Origin: Pogona vitticeps | Lineage: Eukaryota; Chordata; Lepidosauria; Squamata; Agamidae | Direction: 5' to 3' | Length of the DNA stretch: 64,000 bases | NCBI RefSeq assembly: GCF_051106095.1 | Contig: NC_135785.1 | Coordinates: forward strand, 183,751,045 to 183,815,044 | Shown: positions 1 to 12,372 of the stretch, piece after piece | How positions within the stretch are numbered: the first letter of the stretch is position 1 | Layout: each line of letters starts with the position of its first letter | Program-made: the position numbers and the translations under genes | The notes under the pieces: generated by a model | What the model saw: only the letters and a program-made list of their open reading frames with translations | Database searches by the model: none | Told to the model about the DNA's origin: nothing

Positions 1-479
1 GAGGGTATAAAAGTATCAGGACCACAGCATGGGGAAAGGATGTCAATCTTTTGCCTCCAGTGCAGTCATGATTTGAATCATGCATCCCTTCAGTACCTGC
101 TCTTTGTGATGAGAATATTTACAATAGCAAATGCTGTGCAAAAAGTCTTATTCCAGTATTCAATAAAAGAATTAAACTTGGTCAATGTGAGAGGGCACAC
201 ACCAGACCTACCCCCTCTGTGCTACCTTTCGCAAATGGAGAGGTAAATCTGAAAAGAACAGCCATTTCTCCATCGCTACATTTTTGACATTTCTCCTCAG
301 ATTCAATCATCCACAACTGAAAGGTAAAGAGATACTCAGAGGTTAAGACTAACCCTTTCATTGAAAATCTCAATTGGGCTATGTATTGCCTTCAGTTTGG
401 CTTTCAGATAATTCTGTTTCTTGACTAGCTAAATACAATTTTATACTAAGTCAAAGCAAACACTTTGATTTCATAAATG

Positions 480-485
480 TTTATT
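480..485 (-). promoter_or_regulatory. candidate distal poly(A) signal AATAAA for GEMIN8
   Basis: This is an exact AATAAA on the minus strand, about 650 bases downstream of the GEMIN8 stop. It is the distal of two candidates and would give a 3' UTR of roughly 0.67 kb. AATAAA is common by chance in AT-rich DNA. Confidence 0.3.
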
Positions 486-762
486 GCTTGGTCACATGGC
501 AAGTAAAATACAAGACAGAAAAGAAGCTTGATATGTGTTTGCTTCTAAGCTGAAAAGCAACAGAGTAGGCTTCAGTCTGGAAGATAGGGTTCCTATACTA
601 TTAAAATATTTGAGAAATAATTCAAATAGTTATACTACGGGAGCTAAACATACTGTACTTTGGGCAACTGCTGTGTCCAGAATAAAAGTAACAGTGGCTA
701 AAAGGTGTAGTAAAACCATCTATGGCAAAGGCAGTGTAACAGCAAAAACTAAAATTTAATTT

Positions 763-768
763 TTTATT
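763..768 (-). promoter_or_regulatory. candidate proximal poly(A) signal AATAAA for GEMIN8
   Basis: This is an exact AATAAA on the minus strand, about 365 bases downstream of the stop codon, in an AT-rich context. It would give a short 3' UTR. I cannot tell from sequence whether this or the distal signal is used. Confidence 0.3.
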
Positions 769-1131
769 CAGACAGCCTACAAGTTTGGATAGTCTTTAAC
801 CTACTTCCTTGCTCAACTAAGTGAAAACAAATGCTGCTTCATTTCCTGAAAGGCTGAAGTAGGCCAAAATTGAATTAGTTGAAAATATATTTTAAAGAGA
901 AATTTCCTTGCCCCCATACAGTACAAATGACCAATTCAGCTCTTCCTGTTGATTTGAAATGGGCTCTGGAAACTGGCACATCAATTCATAGTAGAGTTGG
1001 AAAGGGGAAAGGAAAATAAAAAAGAGCCTTTTTTTGCTGACTCTTGATTCATTCACTTAAATCCTTCTGCTTGGTTGAGCATCAAGATACGCAGCTCTGA
1101 GTTTTCTAAAAGGAACAGAAAGACACATGGT

Positions 1132-1388
1132 TCAGAGTTTCAGAGGAATGATCGGCCAGTACTTGGGCTGTTTTTTATCACAGTTCCTATCAAAGCTGAG
1201 CTGCATGGTGGTCTCCAAAGCTTGGATTTTGCTGGCACCCACACCATAAAGCTTTCTCATTTCAGCCATTCTCCTTTCTCCTGGCTTCTCCGCTGGGGGC
1301 TGTACTGATCGTCTGGTTGACAGGTGAAGGTCATGGTCAGCTTCAACATACATCTCTTGGTGCTCCGCATCAAGTTGTTGCTGTTTAC
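1132..1388 (-). CDS. GEMIN8: GEMIN8 last coding exon (C-terminal 85 residues)
   Basis: This is the terminal coding exon of Gem-associated protein 8, which belongs to the cytoplasmic and nuclear SMN complex that loads Sm cores onto spliceosomal snRNAs. In the family Gemin8 bridges SMN to Gemin6/7. The minus strand reads KQQQLDAEH, then [22 protein letters not shown], and ends [16 protein letters not shown] followed by TGA at 1132-1134. This matches the mammalian C-terminus almost residue for residue, including the [11 protein letters not shown] end. The acceptor is TTTTCCCTAG just 5' (AG at 1389-1390), and the exon starts with GT, completing an Arg codon split 1+2 with the upstream exon. The open frame extends a few codons into the intron, but that Met is not the start. 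There are 257 coding bases and no frame damage. The identification rests on remembered homology; the splice junction is seen directly. Confidence 0.95.
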
Positions 1389-1401
1389 CTAGGGAAAACA
1401 C

Positions 1402-3310
1402 AAGCCTAGATCATGAATTGCTCTCTTCTGGTATGCCAGCCACACAGAGAGTCGATGCCTGGAAAAGTAATGTGTTTGGATCACTCCCAGGAGCCATGAA
1501 TAACAGTGGCCAAAAGGTATATGAACTGTTCTCTTCATTTATACCTACCATGTTCAAAGTAAGACAAAAATGAGCTATTTGGACCACAAATCATGCTGGC
1601 GCGGGGGGGGGGGGGAATCTTGGAATTTACAGTTCAAAAAAGCCCTAATTTTTCCAAGGTGTGTTTATAACTATACCAAACAGCACCATCTGCCTATTTG
1701 GATCGAAAGATATATTTGTACCTCTAAACAAAACCCACTGGAAAAGACAACATGTATCTTAACAGTGTCCTGCTACCTTTGCTACAACATGCTTGGAGCA
1801 CACCATCATATATTTGAGTTCATTGGACTGGTTCAATTTATTACAGCTGCACTGATCAGCAACCATTTCCTGGACACTGCAAATTGTTGATGATCATCTG
1901 TCTGCCCTGACTGGCTTGAGCTCAGAAGGTCTTAGGGAAGCCTTCTTCCTTCCCCATAGTTAGGCCACTGCCTAAAATCTGCTGGTGATGCCCTTTGTGT
2001 CCTGGTTTTGGCACAGCAGGATAAGTCAGAAGGCATTCTCTGTGACTGTGCCAAGACTCATTTGGAGGATCTCCCTCACTCATTTTGACAGTATTTTTTC
2101 TGTCCCACCTGTCCCTGGATTGGATCCATACTGAGGAACATGCAACCAGGTTGTGGAAGCAACTTCGTCACTTCTTGTTCCTCTGAGCAATTCTTCTAGA
2201 TTCTCCACGTCATGCAGAAAACACTTTTGGGGACACTACTAATGAGTGTGGCAATAAGATCTGGAGGAATTCCCACCAAACATGCAGAATAATCTTCCAT
2301 GAACAGAGTACTGCTCGTGGAAGTTACCTCCATAAAATCTTTGAAAATTTACCCTCACACCACACCATACTATCCCACTCAGTCTGGTTCTCTAGCCTTA
2401 TGTTTAGCATTTTCCTTGGCCTGGAAACATTCTCCTTGAGTGGAGGAACTGGGAAAGTCTGCTGGCGCCAGTCCTATTCCATGTGCTGAAATATGAATCC
2501 AATTCTCTTGATTGGTTAATTGCTGTTTGTTATTACTATTTTTTCAAAATGACGTAAGCCACACCAATCCCTGTGTAAGTGCAGAAGAAGAACAGAATAT
2601 AAACATGTTTAATAAATACTTTGCATGCAAAAGATATGGGGGGGGATGAATAAATGAAGGGGGATAGTAAAATGTATCTTTGCTATAAATACTTGAAAAA
2701 CGAGCATGAACCAATGGCTGGAGCAGATTTTGCAATGAAGAACAGACATATCATACATGTCCCATCCCATAAAATGAAATCAACGGTCCTAAACAGTTTT
2801 GCAGCTGTGGTGATGAAATGATAAAACATAAGAATGTAACATTAGCCAACTCTCTGCCAACTAAAACTGATAACATTTTCCAGTGGAAGAGAGGACAAGT
2901 CTCTGCCTGCCATGCATGCCTGAGCCAAGCCTGTCTTGTGAAAATATAGCTCTTGGTATCGTGTTTACCAGCACCTGCCAGATTTACACACTACTGCATG
3001 CTCACACTTGCACATGCATTGTTTTTCTGATTAAAATATCACCTAAGAAAGTAACACCAGGAGATGTCATATTGCATTAAAACTAAACTACTATTCAGGC
3101 TAATATGTTCACTATTTTCACTGCCTGAATGATTTTAACTTGTCTTTTCTACACCGAAATATTCAAGTGTGCATATTCATGGAAACAAGGGATGGCCAAT
3201 TTTGCCTGCTTTTTTAATAAAAAAGTGATTATTTAATCTACACACCATTTCAGGAAGCCAACTGGATATTTCAAAAAGGATGGCATGTAAATGGCAACTG
3301 ATACCATTAA
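1402..3310. other. intron DNA, nothing recognised
   Basis: The sequence is AT-leaning with no coding potential that I can support. It holds a G homopolymer near 1604-1614 and short open frames without family signatures. I see no recognisable repeat. Confidence 0.5.
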
Positions 3311-3315
3311 CAAGA

Positions 3316-3562
3316 ATCTGACTGGATAGCTCAGGGAGTTAGGCATCTGGATGTGGAGCTAAAGAGGCTGGGAGTTCAATTCCCCCATGGTGCCTCCTGG
3401 GAACACAGCCAGTCGTCATAGCCTTGGGCAAGCCGCACAGTCCCAGGGTGTCCCCAACCAGAAAGCAGGGAATTCATAAACCACTTCTGAGTACTCTCCA
3501 CAAAGAAAACTCTGGAAAGGACTGCCATAAGTTGACATGATAGCACGCAGTTATTTTATTAT
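3316..3562 (+). repeat. tRNA-derived SINE (Squam1-like), near full length
   Basis: A tRNA-like head carries an A-box-like stretch (GATAGCTCAGGGAGTTAGGC) and a B-box-like GGGAGTTCAATTCCC. The body reads GGCAAGCCGCACAGTCCCAG, then ATAAACCACTTCTGAGTA, then GGAAAGGACTGCCATAAGTT, and the tail is AT-rich. The same body recurs on the minus strand near 17.3, 22.7 and 39.4 kb, so this is a dispersed family. The family name is from memory. Confidence 0.75.
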
Positions 3563-4787
3563 AATTACAAAAAGCTGTCACAGTGGAAAACTGATGTCAT
3601 GTATTTCCCCATATAACTTTTAAAGAATATACAGTCTTTTTAACAGTCTTTAAGTCTGTCTGCAGTTGTAACTAAAAGTTAAATGGTAAAACTAGAACTT
3701 TTATTTGCTGTGGTGTTTTGCCATATGTGCGTCCTTGCAGGAAAACAGGCACATGTGCAGACCTACTTAAGCAACAGACGTGTGCGTCTCAAGTAATGCT
3801 GTAAACAAGCCATCTTTATTCTTATCATCTCCCATTTCCAAGAAAAAAATGGGGAAGATTATTATCTTACAAGAGAACAATTGCACTTTGTTTATTTTAT
3901 TTCTATTTTGAAAATTTCTACCCTGCTGTTTAGTTTGGAAGCTTTCAGAATGATTATCAACAGATTTAAAAAAATACAGCAGAAACAAGAGGATAAGCTA
4001 AAAGGACAGGTACAACCGTTTCCAAAACATGCCAGTGGCAGGCAGATCTACATGTCATCCAACATTCAGTGGCCTGAACACTTCCCAAAGGACTTCAACT
4101 CGGTCGGGAAAAAAAGAACCACAAACTCAGGGGCCAGGAAAATTTCCCAGGGAACATAATTCCAAAAAAAGAATGCCACCACAGAGTAGCATGCTTAGAG
4201 GTTTAGGGAATGTGCAGTCCATGAGATTAACCCATTTCCCACTTATAATATGTCTTTCTCAAGAAAAGAGCACACCTTTTACAGACACGCTACACATACC
4301 ATCTAGTTTGATTTGGAGAAGGCATCTTGTTTATTACCAGGCTTATTATCAAAGACAGAAGAGAAGAGAAGAAGACCTCTGAAGACAATTTCTTTCAGGG
4401 AGGTCAAATGACTCCTCTCTTGCATTCAAGCAAAGTGTGATGGGATCTTAGAGCTGTTTTGGATAGTGCTAGCTTTAACCCCAGCATAAAAGGTAGTTTT
4501 CTACTTGTGTATCTAAAAAGGGGCTGATGTACACATGTAGAGATCCTCCACATGGGGGATGATATCTTGGTCCAGTGAAAATCTCACCAAAAGATTTTTA
4601 TGCATCTAGAGCCCCTGCTCACACATACCTATCCTCAGTGTGCTCCTGGATGTCGAGGTGCTCAACATCTCTGCCTGTGCATTTAGCACATGAAGAGCAT
4701 AGTACATCCAGGATAGCCAATATATCATCTCTCACACATTTCTGGAATGTATGAAAATGAGCTGGTCTGAACCCCTGAATAGTAATC
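3563..4787. other. intron DNA, nothing recognised
   Basis: This is unique-looking intron sequence. Overlapping open frames near 3881-4382 have no family match and look like chance frames. Confidence 0.45.
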
Positions 4788-5165
4788 AGTAAAGATGGGA
4801 ATGAACTGAACTACGACCCAGAAAAACTGACAAATCAGGCTGGTTCAGAGTTCAGGTCCCGTTTTGCCAAAACAAAATAACGTGCCAAACTTTCCTCCCT
4901 CAGTGCTTCATTTTGCTTTCGCCCACCCCCTTCCTACTGCCTGTTAACTCTCTACCTGGTCCTCCCCACCACAGCTACCATTGCTGCCACTATCATCAGA
5001 GAAAGCAGCTTGGCTTCCCTTCTTGGAAGCCAGTTGCTGCCTTCAGGATGATCAGCAGGAGGCTAAGGGCCTGCACAGAGGCAGTGTATAGGCGTCCTCT
5101 CGTTGAACCACCCCACAACAACAAAACCATCCCCTAACTATCTGAACTGAATCTGAGAGTCCCTT
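4788..5165. repeat. possible MITE with GAACTGAA-type ends
   Basis: The left end reads AAAGATGGGAATGAACTGAA and the right end ATCTGAACTGAATCTGAG, around a C-rich middle. This resembles the dispersed vertebrate repeats that start with 'gatgggcacgaacc'. The terminal match is weak and no TSD was found. Confidence 0.25.
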
Positions 5166-7829
5166 TCTGCAATCATCTAACGAGTTTGTTGTGCTTGTGA
5201 GATTTTAACCAAATATGTCTTGATTTGCCAGTCACTCTCAAAGCCACTGCACATAATTTGGTGTAGGATTTCAATTAGTTGTCAGAGATATGCCACAGAT
5301 ACACTACACTTGCCTGCCTACCCTCAACTGTTTACAAAATATGCACATTTGCAAGTGTGAACACACACACAAGGTTCCATCTAGTATTCAGTTGTGATTA
5401 CTGTGCACACCCAAGTGCTTCAGACTCATGCAGACACACACCACTGAAATAATCTGCAGAACATATACCAAAGTTAAGCATCTTGCCATATCGGCTTCAA
5501 AACATATGCAATATATTTTATGGTTGGAAAAAACTCTTTATGTGTGTAGCAGCTCACTGACAGTCTGTCTGGCTAAAAAAAAAATTATACCTAATTCATG
5601 GAAAATAGATATTTAAAACAGCACAATCTGGAACTGTGATTTTTGGATCCTTTTTTTTTACTGAATAGCTATGACTTGCAGACATGAAGTCTTGTCTCCC
5701 TATTAAAGTTTGCTATAATCTACTCTATTTCTTCTGTATCAGCATAAACAAGTAGGATTGTCGCTTCTAATGATGGTGGAAAGAGTGAATGAAGAGTCTT
5801 TGGATTTTCAAACCTATCCCCTGGTCTCTTTTTCTTACTTTGTCAACTTACTTTAAGACAAGACTCTTAAAACTAGAGAAAAATTATTTTTCTAACAGCC
5901 CTTAGTATAATGTACTTAAAATGATTTTTGGATGGCTGAACCTTTATTTGTGCCCGGTCAAGTTCACAGTCTAGAGAGTCCAAAGGTAAAAAAATAGTAT
6001 GTGCATCACAATAAAATCCCAAGCATTTAACATACAGAAGTTGAAATCCTATTGATTGCAACTTGCTTTACAGTAGTGAGCTGCTACAAGAATAGGCTCA
6101 TTTCAATTAATGGGAAGAGCTGACTCATCAAATTCCCACTGATTCAATGGACTCAACTGTAGTGCAATTTACTATCCTAAGTAACAGGGTTTCAGCCTAT
6201 GTGCGTCAAGGCTTTTGTGTACACAGTTTTAAAATATTTAGTTTTGTGTTAACTTTCTATTATTATTCAAAGTATTTTGTACTTCTTAATAGCGTTTGCA
6301 ATCAATTTAAGTTTTTATAGCAGAAGAGCAGATATAAATCTGGTAGCAACGGTTATTTTCTATAATCTGTCTGTAAAAAACCAACCCTGCAAAAACAAAT
6401 AAAAAAATTACAAGATTAAAAAAAAACCCACCCAACCAAATTCTAAATGCAGTACAGGGGAAGAGGAAATATGCTCACAGAAGGAAAATTTAAATCTTTC
6501 CTTCCCTGCATGCTCTAATTCCAAACCAGCATGTCAGGCCCACCAACACTTACTTTTCAGGTTTTTTTTTTTTTTAAAGCCACATCAATAATGGCAAGCT
6601 ACACATTTGATGTAGCATGTGTCCCCGCCCTCCCCGCAACTCAAACCTATGTTATATTAATTGGCAAATTATGAGATGTTTTCCATTTTTCTAAGTTAAT
6701 TATGCTGTTAACTTGTATTATTTTTTTAAGCAATGCTGGATACTATCAGGAAGGTTTCAGTAACACTGGCCAAGAAAAATCCAAGTATTATGCAACTGTC
6801 AATGACAATAGTTGACTCTCCTGCAGAATCCATTTCCACTGATCTTCATGTCTCTTTACAAAAGCAAATGTTTAAAACAGAAACAGATATTGAGGTCTAC
6901 TGTTTTTTAACCAACAAATACAAGAAGACTTATTTAGTCATATTGCAACACGAAAACACGCTTAGAGAGCCCTGAAAAGCACAATGCATACAATGGCTAC
7001 ATTGCAGGCCAACCCTGTAAAGCAAACAAAAAAAATATGTTCTGCCGTCAGATGCAAACTGAGAAACAAAATTCATTAGTTTAATAATTCTCCTCCTCCC
7101 AGTTTAGTGTTGTTTATGGCAGATCACTGGCAACACAGAAATTAGAGCAAAGCTAACTTTGGACCACATGATGCACATCCATGTTCAGTTTTCTGAATGT
7201 TTATACTGCCGCCCCCAGCAGCTGTCTATTGTGGAAGGGGGAGAGTTGTGTCCACAAACAGCTGCAGCTACTTAGGTAAGTGTCATGCCTTTAAAATGGT
7301 CCTGGGCCTAGGAGTGTGCTTCAAGGGGCTGAAATCCTGACCCTCCACAGAACCCAGAGAAAGAAGGCACTTGGAGTGGAGGACATCCAAAGGTCTAAAG
7401 GACTTGAAGTACTTGACCCCAAAGGTCTCTTTGTTGCCTGGGATTTGATCAGGTTCTTTAATGGCCTGCAGGACACAGACCTGCTATCTCAGGTCGGTCA
7501 CCAGCAAACATACCCTTCTGATTCTCCTCAGGAATCCTTCCTTCCTTCCTTCCACAGAATTCTCCATGACCACCTGCATAATTCCTGAATCTTGTGTCTG
7601 CTGTGCCAATGGCAGGGGGCAGAACCCTGTGATGGCTATCCCTGTTCCTGTGGCCCCAGAATCACTGTTGAAGGGAAGGGTCTGATTCTGACTGTGTAGA
7701 TCCAAGGATACAGCATGTATCCCTCTCTATGTTGCGCTTTTCCAATATCAAGGATTATATGGTCCTGTACAAGCATGACCATGGAAGGCACTTCTCTCAA
7801 TCCAGATCTCTGGCACATCTGGTGCAGAT
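5166..7829. other. intron DNA, mostly unannotated
   Basis: There are A/T homopolymer runs near 6411-6428 and 6559-6577 and a CCTTCC repeat near 7540. The part from about 7300 may belong to the LINE whose 3' end follows, but no protein signature is readable there. Confidence 0.4.
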
Positions 7830-8116
7830 GCATGAGTGAAGGCTTTCTCTGTGGCCAGCTCTAGTTCTGGAATGCCCTATCAAGGGATGCTAAGCCAGCC
7901 CTCTTCCTGGTTTCTTTCTGATAACAAGCAAGGACTTCTTATTCAGACAGGCCTTTTAATTGGGTGTTGCTGTGTTTTCTTTTTGCTGATGTAACTGTAA
8001 ATTGTATTTTGCTTTTTTGGTTATGCTTTCAATTTATTTTGAGGATGTTATAGAAAGGTCCTGTGACTCCCATTGTTATCAGAAGGGCAGGGTATACAGT
8101 GCATAAATAAATAAAG
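7830..8116 (+). repeat. LINE 3' end (L2/CR1 group), plus orientation
   Basis: A stretch encoding a WNAL-like motif (ggaatgccctatcaaggg) and an FRQAF-like remnant is followed by an AT-rich 3' UTR, GGGCAGGGTATACAGTGCAT, and a (AAAT)n tail. This layout is shared with the LINE ends at 12.3 and 49.3 kb. The left boundary is uncertain. Confidence 0.5.
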
Positions 8117-9819
8117 CTCTCCCTCTCTTCTGCTGGCACAAGGGCTTAATAATCTATTAAATTAGAGTTGTGAAGCCACCTGTCTGCAAGCCAGATTCAG
8201 TCCCTATGTGGCCCGAAAGTTTATTTTTCTGCTACTGTACATCCAATAAGTGATCAAAGATACTTAAACCCCAGAAAACTGTTGCACAGAACTGGGCTGT
8301 GCTCTGCATTTCTGAACACAGTGACATCTGAGCACTCAGGAATACAACTGAGCTGTGGTTTGTACGCTTGGCAATAAAACGTCCCTACTGATAACAGCTG
8401 CATCTGGCCCGGCCCAAACTGCTTCAGCCCCATCTCATGTTGTCATTCAAGTACATGGCTAGACTCCACCTTCCTCACACTGGAATTTGATGCCCAGGTC
8501 AAAAGGAGGTTTGCCATCCATACATTAAACAGATGGACTGTGCAGAGTAGTGACATGACAGCATGTGCTCTGAAGGAGATAAAACTGTCAGAAGGATTGG
8601 CCGGAGACCTCTTCCTTTTCTTATAGATACAAATTTATTTCTACATCAGGAGCCAAAACGAGCATTGTTTTGGCATCATCTTGTGTCCTCACACAACAAA
8701 ATCTAGACAACGGGCAGCATTAATCCGCAGAGTTTAAGAATTTGCTACATATTAATGGTGTTGCCTTTTAAAGCCACCTGCTGGCCCAACTGGAGTCTCT
8801 CACTGGACAAACAAGTCACAAAGGCTTTGCAGGATTATACGGCAACCTGCAGAACAATCTACAGTATATCAGGAAAAACATACTAAACAGATCTTCCATG
8901 TCAAATGCAGTATGCCTGTTACCTAAAAGCAGAAATCAAAGGCAACTGCAGTCAAGAACATTATATGGTGTCACCAACAGATCTGCATAATGACATAGTC
9001 TATAATATGAAATGGCTAGACAGTCCAAGTGAGAGAAGCTGGCAATGCCAAGTCTTCTTCCATTATAAGCTTTTAAAAATATAGTTTCTGGAGTACGTAC
9101 TAAAAATTTAATAGTTATATCTTTTATCATGTGAAACAGGTATTAGCAAAATTGATGTTTTTCCCCCAAAGCATCCTTTAATGTTATATTTATTCATTTT
9201 TTTACACTGGCATCCCGTAACTAGAGCCATTCATCATTAAAAATAGAATTCCCTTCTGACTTGCACTCATTTTCTCCTACTCAGTGATAAAATAAAATAA
9301 TATAATTTGCTTACTAATTCTTCTGGCCTGGGAACAGCATGAGTTGTTCTGCAAACATTTTTTTCCAAATGTATTTCTGGATCAAATATCTATAATGTTT
9401 ATATTTTGAAAATACCAGAAACACATTCTCCTGTCATCTTCCATTTTCTGAAATGTCAAAATATTATCTATCAACAGATCCAAAATTTAAAATAATTGAA
9501 ACTGATATCAACATGAGCATAAGTTAATATTATAGAATGCAGATGTAAGAGATGATAAATCTGGGCTAAACGGATTGTAATCTTGAACTTCAGTCGAGCT
9601 CTCATCAAAGCCCATGAACTGACAGGTTCTTTCCTCTAAGATCAGCCGATTGGATAGAACTGCTAATCTTGACGCACAGTAGTATTGTATATCTATCATT
9701 AAGTAATCCTACTCTATAAGCAATCAAGCAGCTCCATAGCCTAGAGAAGGTCCTCTTAAGTCATCAGGAGATGCTCTTCTCTGGCCCAGAAAATACACCA
9801 GTACTGTATATATTTAATG
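8117..9819. other. intron DNA, mostly unannotated
   Basis: Phrases at 8190-8215 and 8400-8420 (CCAGATTCAGTCCC, CATCTGGCCCGGCCC) hint at an old hAT-type repeat, but no termini could be matched. The remainder is AT-rich and unrecognised. Confidence 0.35.
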
Positions 9820-10084
9820 TACAGTAGGACCCCCATGTTTACTGGATCAATATTCTCTTATTCACTTATCCATAGCCTGAAAATACTGTACTGTATTAAA
9901 AATATTTTTTTAAAAATTCAAAAATACATATTTTTGCATGTTTTATTAGAACTGGCCACTAGACCTTGCTATGAATTCTTGTGGTGTTTCCCCCCCATTT
10001 TTTACCACATTTCCCAAACTTTTTCAATTGCAGCTGGCCAACCAACTGCACATGTTCTTGGATGATACCAATAGTCTGGATCCA

Positions 10085-11486
10085 TTCAATTGGGGTTCAG
10101 CCCATGTCATGGGACTGAGACAGTTCTGGCTGGCCTGCTAGATGACCTGTTGCAGAAAGGTGACTCAGGGAGTGTGACTCTGTTGGTTCTCCTGGATCTT
10201 TCAGCCACCTTTGATACCACTGACCATGGTGTTTTCCTGGACCAGTTGTTGGGATTGGGGACTGGAGGCCTAGAATTATGCTGGCTTCATTCTTTCCTTG
10301 ACAGGCAGTGCCAGAGAGTCCAGCTTGGGGAACCTATTTTGTCCCCATGAATACTACAATGTGGTTTTCCACAGGGATCAATCATCTCCCCTTTGCTGTT
10401 TAACATCTATATGAGGCCAACGGGGATAGTCATCTGGAGATCTGAAGTGTGCTGCCATCAGTATGCTGATGACAGTCAACTCTATTTCTCCTTTTTCCTC
10501 TTCAGCAGGAGAAGCTGTACAGACCTTAACTAGAGCATTGTCTGGCCACGGTTATGGACTTGATGAAGGCAAATAGGCTGAATCTGAATCCAGACAAGAC
10601 AGAGATCCTGCTGTTGGGAAGACCTCCTGATTGGTAAGGGGCTTTGTTGCCTGATCTTGACAGGGTCACACTCCCCTGAAGGATCCGGCCTGTAACCTGG
10701 GTGTGCTTTTAGACCTGGCCCTCTTGATGGAGAACCAGATCTCGGCTGTGGCCTTTTTCCATCTGAGGCAGACTGCACATCTCTGCCCCTTCTCAACAGG
10801 AAGTCTCTAATAACAATGGTTAACATTTTGGTAAACTCAAGGATCAACTACTGCAATGCTCTCTATGTGAGGCTGTCCTTGAAGGCAGCTTGGAAGCTGC
10901 AGCAAATGCAACATAAGGCTGCCAGGTTGATCACTGATACATCTACATTTGACCATATTTCACCCATCCTGGCCTGCCTGCGCTGGCTGCCAGTATGCTT
11001 CTGGGACAAATTCAAGGTACTGATGTTATAAAGCCTTTGATGAATTAGGACCTCACTACCTGTAAGGGCGTCTTTTCCTCAGGTCATCCTCCTGTCCCAC
11101 CCACACCTCCCAATCCTTGATGCTGCAGGCGGCCACTCCAAGAGAGGCCCGGAAGTTGTCAACCACAGGCCAGGCCTTCTCAGATGTGGCTGCCCCGCTC
11201 TGGAACTCCCTCCATGTGTAAATGCGATTGTCCCTCACCCTCCTGAGCTTCTGTAAGCAAGTGAAAACCAGGCTTTTTACCCAGGCCTTTACAAACCTCC
11301 CCCCTTCGTAATATTAATTTTGTACTGAGTTTATGCTGGCTCACGTTTCACCCAATGGGTTTTTGTTTTTATATGTTCATTTTTTAAAAAAATTGTTGTA
11401 TAGTATATTTTTGTTATTTCCTTGAAGCGAACACTAAATGGTAGAAGAGTAGTGACTTGTCCACTACATGGGTGGGGTACAAGTTC

Positions 11487-11570
<84 letters not shown>
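10085..11570 (+). mobile_element. L2-group LINE fragment (reverse transcriptase to tail), nested in the Tigger-like element
   Basis: The reading frame is interrupted but shows reverse transcriptase landmarks in order: LLDLSATFDTTDHG (10180-10230), GSIISPLLFNIY (10376-10410), QYADDSQLYFS with the catalytic YADD at 10462-10473, and NLNPDKTEILLLG (10580-10618). After these comes the C-terminal section NYCNALYVRLSLKAAWKLQQ (10850-10905), then ARLITDTSTFDHISPIL and LRWLPVCFWDKFKVL (10920-11025). The 3' UTR leads into an AACT array. This is the 3' part of an L2/CR1-group retrotransposon. The 5' half is missing and several shifts and stops show it is dead. Confidence 0.85.
11488..11570 (+). repeat. 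(AACT)n microsatellite at a LINE 3' tail
   Basis: About 21 perfect tetramer units follow the LINE 3' UTR. L2/CR1-group LINEs end in short tandem repeats, so the array probably grew from the tail. A CTAA array of the same register lies at 27.92 kb. Confidence 0.9.
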
Positions 11571-11571
<1 letters not shown>

Positions 11572-12000
11572 CCTTTTTCTCCTTGATCTTGATGGCTCAG
11601 CCCCTTTGCCCGGTGGAGTAGGGGTGTGGTGCTGGCCTGGGCTACCTCTGGGTGAGGGTGGCAGCCTCTGGCCCTACCCTGCCCTTTCCTCCAGATCCTG
11701 GGCGTGTGGCACCCTTCCCTTGTGTGTGTCTCATCCTTTTCCCCAGGCGCTGCTTCTAGCCCATTCACCTGGGCCTTCAGTCTCAGGCAGATGGGAGGGC
11801 AGGATTCCTCCGCCACTGCCTCAAGGCCACCTCTAGGCCACAGCACTTCACAAAGAGGCAGAGCCAGAAAAGGTGCCTCTCACCTCTCCCCATTCCCACC
11901 CCTGGTGGCTTGGCCCCTTTGCCCACTGTCGCTGGGGGAGATAGGTGGAGGGGTGTGGGGTGGGCACAGGCCACCTCTTGTGAGGTCGGTGACAACAGTG
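11571..12000. repeat. GC-rich block with an internal imperfect duplication
   Basis: Two similar halves are seen. GGCTCAGCCCCTTTGCCC (11593) followed by GGGGTGTGG returns as GGCTTGGCCCCTTTGCCC (11908) followed by GGGGTGTGG, both leading into a CC-ACCTCT phrase. The open frames here are a by-product of the skewed composition. The block lies inside the Tigger-like element. Confidence 0.6.
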
Positions 12001-12179
12001 GGTGGGTGGGGGTGTTCACTATTATTTGCAGTTTTCAGGGTCCATGGGGGGGCTTGTAACCAATCCCCTGGGGATACAGGGGTCCTTCTGTAGATTAATA
12101 AAGCAGATAGAATCTCTTCAGGCAATCTTTCTGTCAGTGACTGGCTGCCTCAGTGGGGTTTTTAAATAGACTCTTGTGC

Positions 12180-12372
12180 CTTACTGCTTTGAGTGTGTTT
12201 TTAGTGTTACTTCTGTCTACCATTTTTAGTGTGGTATTCATTTGATCCTTTTTAGTATTTGTATACTTACTGTTTTTAGCTTTATATATTGTCTTTTAAT
12301 GATGTTAACCACCTTGGGTCCTTTTTATGGAGAAAGGCAGGATAAAAACATTTTAAATAAATAAATCAATAA
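12180..12372 (+). repeat. LINE 3' UTR and tail (L2/CR1 group)
   Basis: A T-rich 3' UTR is followed by AACCACCTTGGGTCC, GAGAAAGGCAGGATAAAAAC and a degraded AAAT tail, the standard end of L2/CR1-group LINEs in reptiles. Confidence 0.6.

Larger units (their letters stand above)
1..1131 (-). other. GEMIN8: GEMIN8 3' UTR and downstream flank
   Basis: This unique-looking sequence directly follows the GEMIN8 stop codon on the minus strand. No repeat family is recognised. It probably contains the 3' UTR, since two AATAAA hexamers lie on the minus strand about 365 and 650 bases past the stop. The true cleavage site cannot be fixed from sequence alone. The left part is presumably intergenic. Confidence 0.5.
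9822..12090 (+). mobile_element. Tigger/pogo-like DNA transposon remnant split by a LINE
   Basis: The left end reads CAGTAGGACCCCCATGTTTA after TA (9820-9821). The right end, reverse complemented, reads CAGAAGGACCCCTGTATCC and is followed by TA (12091-12092). The subterminal phrases (ATAGCCTGAAAATACTGTA on the left, TATTTGCAGTTTTCAGGGTC on the right) have the layout of mammalian Tigger ends, which carry TA duplications. The middle holds an L2-group LINE and a GC-rich block with a repeated segment. No transposase frame was seen. Confidence 0.65.

Noticed and set aside
3316-3390. Possible tRNA gene from the A-box and B-box phrases
   Set aside because: No cloverleaf can be formed and the body matches a SINE repeated elsewhere in the window.
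11562-12125. Frames of 76-129 codons on both strands
   Set aside because: GC-rich duplicated block within a transposon, with no protein motif.
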